Positions 5,845-8,356 of a stretch of 8,356 nucleotides of DNA are shown one piece after another. The DNA is from Desulfobacterales bacterium (GTDB taxonomy: Bacteria > Desulfobacterota > Desulfobacteria > Desulfobacterales > JAFDCJ01), in assembly GCA_029932495.1 (NCBI GenBank), contig JAOZPY010000099.1, forward strand, positions 1-8,356, given 5' to 3'. Numbering within the stretch: the first letter of the stretch is position 1; every line of letters begins with the position of its first letter. The position numbers were made by a program, and so were the translations under genes. The notes beneath the pieces are model-generated. The model was given only the letters and a program-made list of their open reading frames with translations. It made no database searches and had not been told where the DNA came from.

Positions 5845-6645
5845 ATGTCTGTCATAACACTGCTAACAGATTTTGGTTTGCAGGACGAGTATGTGGGGGT
5901 GATGAAAGGCGTTATGCTGTCCATCAACCCAACAGCTGCGCTGGTTGATATTACCCATCAGATTGACAACCAGGACGTTGTCCAGGCCGCATTTGTGATC
6001 CAGGGCACCTATCGCTTTTTCCCCGACGGCAGTGTGCATCTGGTCGTCGTGGATCCGGGAGTGGGTACCGAACGCAGTGTTCTGGCCATGGAGGCCGGCG
6101 GTCATTTTTTCATTGCCCCTGATAACGGTGTGCTCAGCTTACTGATAGAGAAAGTTCAACCGGTAACACTGTTTCGCTTAACCGAAGAGGGCTTTTATCG
6201 GCGCCCTGTCAGCGCAACTTTTCACGGGCGCGACATCATGGCCCCGGTTGCAGCCCACGTCAGCAAGGGGGTTGCGCTGGGAGAAATCGGTCTTCCGGTT
6301 GATCCGGCCGAAGTAGTGCACCTCGAGAGACTGGCGGCCAGGATGACCCCTGACGGACGGGTGGAAGGCAGAGTAATAGCCGTCGACGGCTTCGGCAATC
6401 TGATCACCAGTATTGATTCCGCTACGCTGGCCCAAGCCTTCGGCCAGGAACCGGCGCACGGGGTTCAGATAAAAATCGGTCAACAGAGCATCTCGGGGCT
6501 CTCATCGACCTATGCCAATGTGGATGCCGGCAATCTGCTGGCATTAATCGGAAGCCGGGGATACTTGGAAATAGCGGTCAACCGGGGCAGCGCCGCCCGG
6601 CGATTGAAGGCGAAAAAGGGAGATGTTGTCCTGCTGATCCCTTGA
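5845..6645 (+). CDS. S-adenosyl-L-methionine hydrolase (adenosine-forming), DUF62 family
   Basis: Members of this family (formerly DUF62, SAM hydroxide adenosyltransferase) split S-adenosylmethionine with water into adenosine and methionine. They are related to the SAM-dependent fluorinase and chlorinase. The 266-residue product carries the family motifs in order: LLTDFGLQDEYVGVMKG (6-22), VVDPGVG (68-74), APDNG (91-95), FHGRDIMAPVAAH (126-138), VDGFGNLITS (170-179) and the C-terminal LIGSRGYLEIAVNRGSAA (234-251). Length and ends match a complete two-domain protein that should be cytosolic. I see no insertion of the kind that marks fluorinases, so hydrolysis is the likely activity. ATG 5845 starts right at the conserved MSVITLLTDFG. 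An in-frame TTG at 5824 would only add seven residues. It lies 24 nt after ruvB and is probably cotranscribed, with no obvious functional tie to recombination. Confidence 0.92.
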   Translation: MSVITLLTDFGLQDEYVGVMKGVMLSINPTAALVDITHQIDNQDVVQAAFVIQGTYRFFPDGSVHLVVVDPGVGTERSVLAMEAGGHFFIAPDNGVLSLLIEKVQPVTLFRLTEEGFYRRPVSATFHGRDIMAPVAAHVSKGVALGEIGLPVDPAEVVHLERLAARMTPDGRVEGRVIAVDGFGNLITSIDSATLAQAFGQEPAHGVQIKIGQQSISGLSSTYANVDAGNLLALIGSRGYLEIAVNRGSAARRLKAKKGDVVLLIP

Positions 6646-6719
6646 TGCCTGCAGGTCGGAGGCGCTGGAAATCAACGACTACCGCGGTTTTCAGGGGGGT
6701 GTCCATATCGGCAGGCCTG

Positions 6720-6745
6720 TCAAATCCAGCCATAGCGGGATTTGA
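6720..6745. repeat. Palindromic element, copy 2 (leader of the 6774 gene)
   Basis: TCAAATCC (6720-6727) pairs perfectly with GGATTTGA (6738-6745). After one A/G mismatch, GC/GC pairs continue inside to a CATA loop. Bases 6722-6740 match 2472-2490 in 17 of 19 positions in the same orientation. The hairpin sits 16 nt before the GGAG ribosome site of the next gene. With no T-run it is not a terminator; it may be a repeat element, an operator or a leader structure. Confidence 0.5.
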
Positions 6746-6761
6746 ACGGCAAGAAGCAACT

Positions 6762-6765
6762 GGAG
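6762..6765 (+). promoter_or_regulatory. Shine-Dalgarno GGAG deciding the 6774 start
   Basis: GGAG ends 8 nt before ATG 6774. The longer in-frame reading from TTG 6642 has no such site and would overlap the SAM hydrolase stop and read through the hairpin at 6720-6745. Confidence 0.5.
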
Positions 6766-6773
6766 CTTTGGCA

Positions 6774-7718
6774 ATGGAGAAATCGCAGGGCCGTTCGGGA
6801 GAAAAAACGCGTAACAGCCGGACCGGCCGACGGATGATCCCGGACCGGCATTGGACGCTTATGTTCATCGGTGCCCACGGGAAAGTGATCACTCTTAAAC
6901 ATTTTAAAGGACTGGTGGTTGCAGTAATTTTGGTCGTGATGCTTGCAATTGCGGCTGTTGTTGGATTTTATCTTTTTAACCGTACGATTGTTAGAAAAAA
7001 CACCCAGCTTGAATCAAATGTTCAAAACCTGAAAAAACAAATGCGAGTTTTGCGTCACGACAATGAAATTTTAATGGCGCGGCTGGTGCTTGCCCAAACG
7101 CGGAGGCCGGAAAAACAGGTTGCAAAACCCGACGAATACAGAGGGCAGCGTGCGGATGGACAAAGCGAAAAAAAGGTTGGCACGCAACGTCAATCGCCGG
7201 TGCCGGTGAAGGAAAGACCACGGACCCCGGTGGCGCCCCAGAGAAACAAAACGGCAGCCGTGGTGGAGAACCGGCCGAAATTAGGGGTAGCCATTGAAAA
7301 TTTCAGGGTTTTCCCGGTGACCGGCAGCCATAACCTGCGTATCCAGTTTAAATTGAAAAATACCAGTGAAAATTCCCAACGTGTTTCCGGACATGCGATT
7401 GTGGTTATGAAAGGCCATCAGTTGGAGCAAAGCCGATGGCTGAGCATTCCGCGCTTGCCCCTGGTCGATGGCAGACCCACGGGCAACCAGCGTGGTTATG
7501 CATTCGGTATTAACTATTTCAGGACCATGAGGTTCACGGCGCCGAGACCGCGTTTTGTCGAAAAATATGATACGGCATCGGTGTACGTATACACGCGGGC
7601 CGGGCAGCTGCTGCTCGAGCAGGATTTTGCCGTCAACCTGCCGTCGGCCCCCAAAAGATCCACAGGGCCCGCGTCACCGGCCGCCCTGTTGAAGGTGCTG
7701 AAAAACACCGAGCAGTAA
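6774..7718 (+). CDS. Unrecognised single-pass membrane protein with coiled coil and beta-rich C-terminal domain
   Basis: I do not recognise a named family. The 314-residue product has a basic N-terminal tail (1-45) that includes RHWTLMFIGAHGKVITLKHF, a motif-like amphipathic stretch. One clear transmembrane segment follows (about 47-68, LVVAVILVVMLAIAAVVGFY). Directly after it lies a predicted coiled coil (about 71-105, RKNTQLESNVQNLKKQMRVL and on), then a basic, proline/glutamine-rich linker (about 106-160). The C-terminal domain (about 160-290) looks all-beta (VAIENFRVF, LRIQFKLKNTSENSQRVSGH, VYVYTRAGQLLLEQDF). The basic tail preceding the membrane segment predicts N-in, C-out topology, so the coiled coil and beta domain would be periplasmic. 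I suspect it is conserved in deltaproteobacteria from the WTLMFIG-HGK style, but that is memory, not proof. ATG 6774 is chosen for its GGAG; ATG 6834 is an alternative. A terminator-like hairpin follows the stop. Confidence 0.8.
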   Translation: MEKSQGRSGEKTRNSRTGRRMIPDRHWTLMFIGAHGKVITLKHFKGLVVAVILVVMLAIAAVVGFYLFNRTIVRKNTQLESNVQNLKKQMRVLRHDNEILMARLVLAQTRRPEKQVAKPDEYRGQRADGQSEKKVGTQRQSPVPVKERPRTPVAPQRNKTAAVVENRPKLGVAIENFRVFPVTGSHNLRIQFKLKNTSENSQRVSGHAIVVMKGHQLEQSRWLSIPRLPLVDGRPTGNQRGYAFGINYFRTMRFTAPRPRFVEKYDTASVYVYTRAGQLLLEQDFAVNLPSAPKRSTGPASPAALLKVLKNTEQ

Positions 7719-7736
7719 CCCTGAAAAGACGAACGC

Positions 7737-7774
7737 TGAGCATCGAACGTCCAACGTCGAATGCTCATCTTTTT
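7737..7774 (+). terminator. Terminator between the convergent genes
   Basis: TGAGCAT (7737-7743) pairs with ATGCTCA (7761-7767). Inside it, ACGT (7747-7750) pairs with ACGT (7754-7757) around a CCA loop, with a symmetric CGA/CGA internal loop between the two helices. TC and five T residues follow (7770-7774). It ends 19 nt after the plus-strand stop begins to be cleared and overlaps the last bases of the minus-strand gene, so it mainly serves the plus-strand unit. On the minus strand the nearest T-run is about nine bases beyond the stem, making bidirectional use weaker. Confidence 0.65.
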
Positions 7775-8356
7775 ATCCGACCTGCACATGATCTAACAGC
7801 GCGCTGAAAACGCCCCGGACATTTTTAAAATTTTCAAAAGTGATGTCTGTAAATTCAAGCCCCCATTTTTTTTTCAGTACTTCGAAAATTTCCAGATAAT
7901 TGAAAACGATGCGGCTGTCCCAGTCCAGCCCGAGACAAGACGCATAATACCGTATTTTTTCAGCAGGGCCTTCGATTTCAAGAAAGTCTGCGAAGGGCAT
8001 GGAATCAATGCAAAAATGGGTAGTGCCCAGCACCAGGGTTTCGCGCCATTTTTCATAGATCTGTTCGGCATGAAATCCGAGCGATTGCAGGATGCGGTTC
8101 ATGGTGTCAAAATTGTCAACAGCAACTTCCAGTTCGTTTAGTACTTTGAACTGGCCATCAGTTTCAGTGGGTGGATATTTGTAGGTCAGAATGGTTTTTC
8201 TGTCCCGGCGCAGGCGCAAAAGGCGTCTTTTTTTTATGAAGCTGCAGCCGGGGTCTTCATAGCGGATGTTGTGCTCAAAATGCCGCCCCCGGGACCGGGC
8301 GCCGAGCTCAGTGATGCGCCGACGCATGGCGGGGGCGTCGGGAAGAAAAAATTTAA
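7773..8356 (-). CDS. CYTH-domain protein (class IV adenylate cyclase / triphosphatase-like), 5' end outside window
   Basis: CYTH (triphosphate tunnel) proteins bind triphosphates in a beta-barrel with metal; known activities include class IV adenylate cyclase, thiamine triphosphatase and inorganic triphosphatase. The 193 visible residues begin KFFLPDAPAMRRRITELGAR, which matches the start of the CYTH barrel. The preceding ExE of the family's ExExK motif should lie just beyond the window edge, with this Lys as its K. Further motifs are HFEHN (25-29), LRLRRD (46-51), LTYK (56-59), NELEVAV (73-79), EKWRE (101-105), DSMP (117-120) and FLEIEGP (124-130). The ATG at 8327-8325 is therefore internal Met10 of the visible part. 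The final helical region ends in LLDHVQVG. It converges on the 6774 gene, with 54 nt between the two. The exact substrate cannot be told from the sequence. Confidence 0.88.
   Translation of the reverse strand, partial: KFFLPDAPAMRRRITELGARSRGRHFEHNIRYEDPGCSFIKKRRLLRLRRDRKTILTYKYPPTETDGQFKVLNELEVAVDNFDTMNRILQSLGFHAEQIYEKWRETLVLGTTHFCIDSMPFADFLEIEGPAEKIRYYASCLGLDWDSRIVFNYLEIFEVLKKKWGLEFTDITFENFKNVRGVFSALLDHVQVG

Noticed and set aside
1..8356. Search for CRISPR arrays, insertion sequences, tRNA/rRNA genes, toxin-antitoxin or defence genes
   Set aside because: Nothing supports any of these. The genes are conserved housekeeping types with tight spacing and uniform style.

Overview
The window is a stretch of bacterial chromosome whose gene content and protein style fit a Gram-negative deltaproteobacterium, most likely a sulfate-reducer-type Desulfobacterota (Desulfobacterales-like). 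This assignment is an inference: the Tol-Pal genes show that there is an outer membrane, while the TolA/TonB C-terminus, the Tol-Pal-CpoB-RuvCAB order, the SAM hydrolase and the membrane-anchored hypothetical protein resemble what I remember of that group. I see no mobile elements, CRISPR array, rRNA or tRNA.

Region 1 (1-2455) is the end of a tol-pal cluster. It starts with the 3' part of a TolA/TonB-like gene. A near-consensus sigma70-type promoter (TTGACA, 17 nt, TAGAAT) follows, then tolB, then the lipoprotein gene pal behind a strong Shine-Dalgarno, and finally a clear rho-independent terminator. The internal tolB promoter resembles the known E. coli arrangement.

Region 2 (2315-2598) is a 284-bp gap packed with inverted repeats. 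One of them has a near-copy in the gap before the 6774 gene. After the gap comes cpoB (ybgF), which here encodes a predicted lipoprotein with a coiled coil and TPRs.

Region 3 (3552-5820) carries ruvC, ruvA and ruvB, the Holliday-junction resolvase and branch-migration motor. RuvC has a full catalytic set. RuvA and RuvB depart from the E. coli sequences at functionally important loops: the RuvA acidic pin and first HhH, and the RuvB beta-hairpin that docks RuvA.

Region 4 (5845-7718) holds a DUF62-family S-adenosylmethionine hydrolase and an unrecognised single-pass membrane protein with a coiled coil and a beta-rich C-terminal domain. All genes to this point are on the plus strand, and the block ends in a hairpin plus T-run. 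Region 5 (7773-8356) is a convergent CYTH-domain gene on the minus strand. Its reading frame runs off the right edge of the window, so the apparent internal ATG is not its start.

Functionally, the first four genes maintain envelope integrity and coordinate outer-membrane constriction and peptidoglycan synthesis at division. The ruv genes process recombination intermediates. The last three genes have no demonstrable link to either group beyond proximity. This is mostly a conserved housekeeping region. I found no convincing new multi-gene system; the items most worth a second look are the divergent RuvA/RuvB interface, the palindromic repeat pair and the uncharacterised membrane protein.
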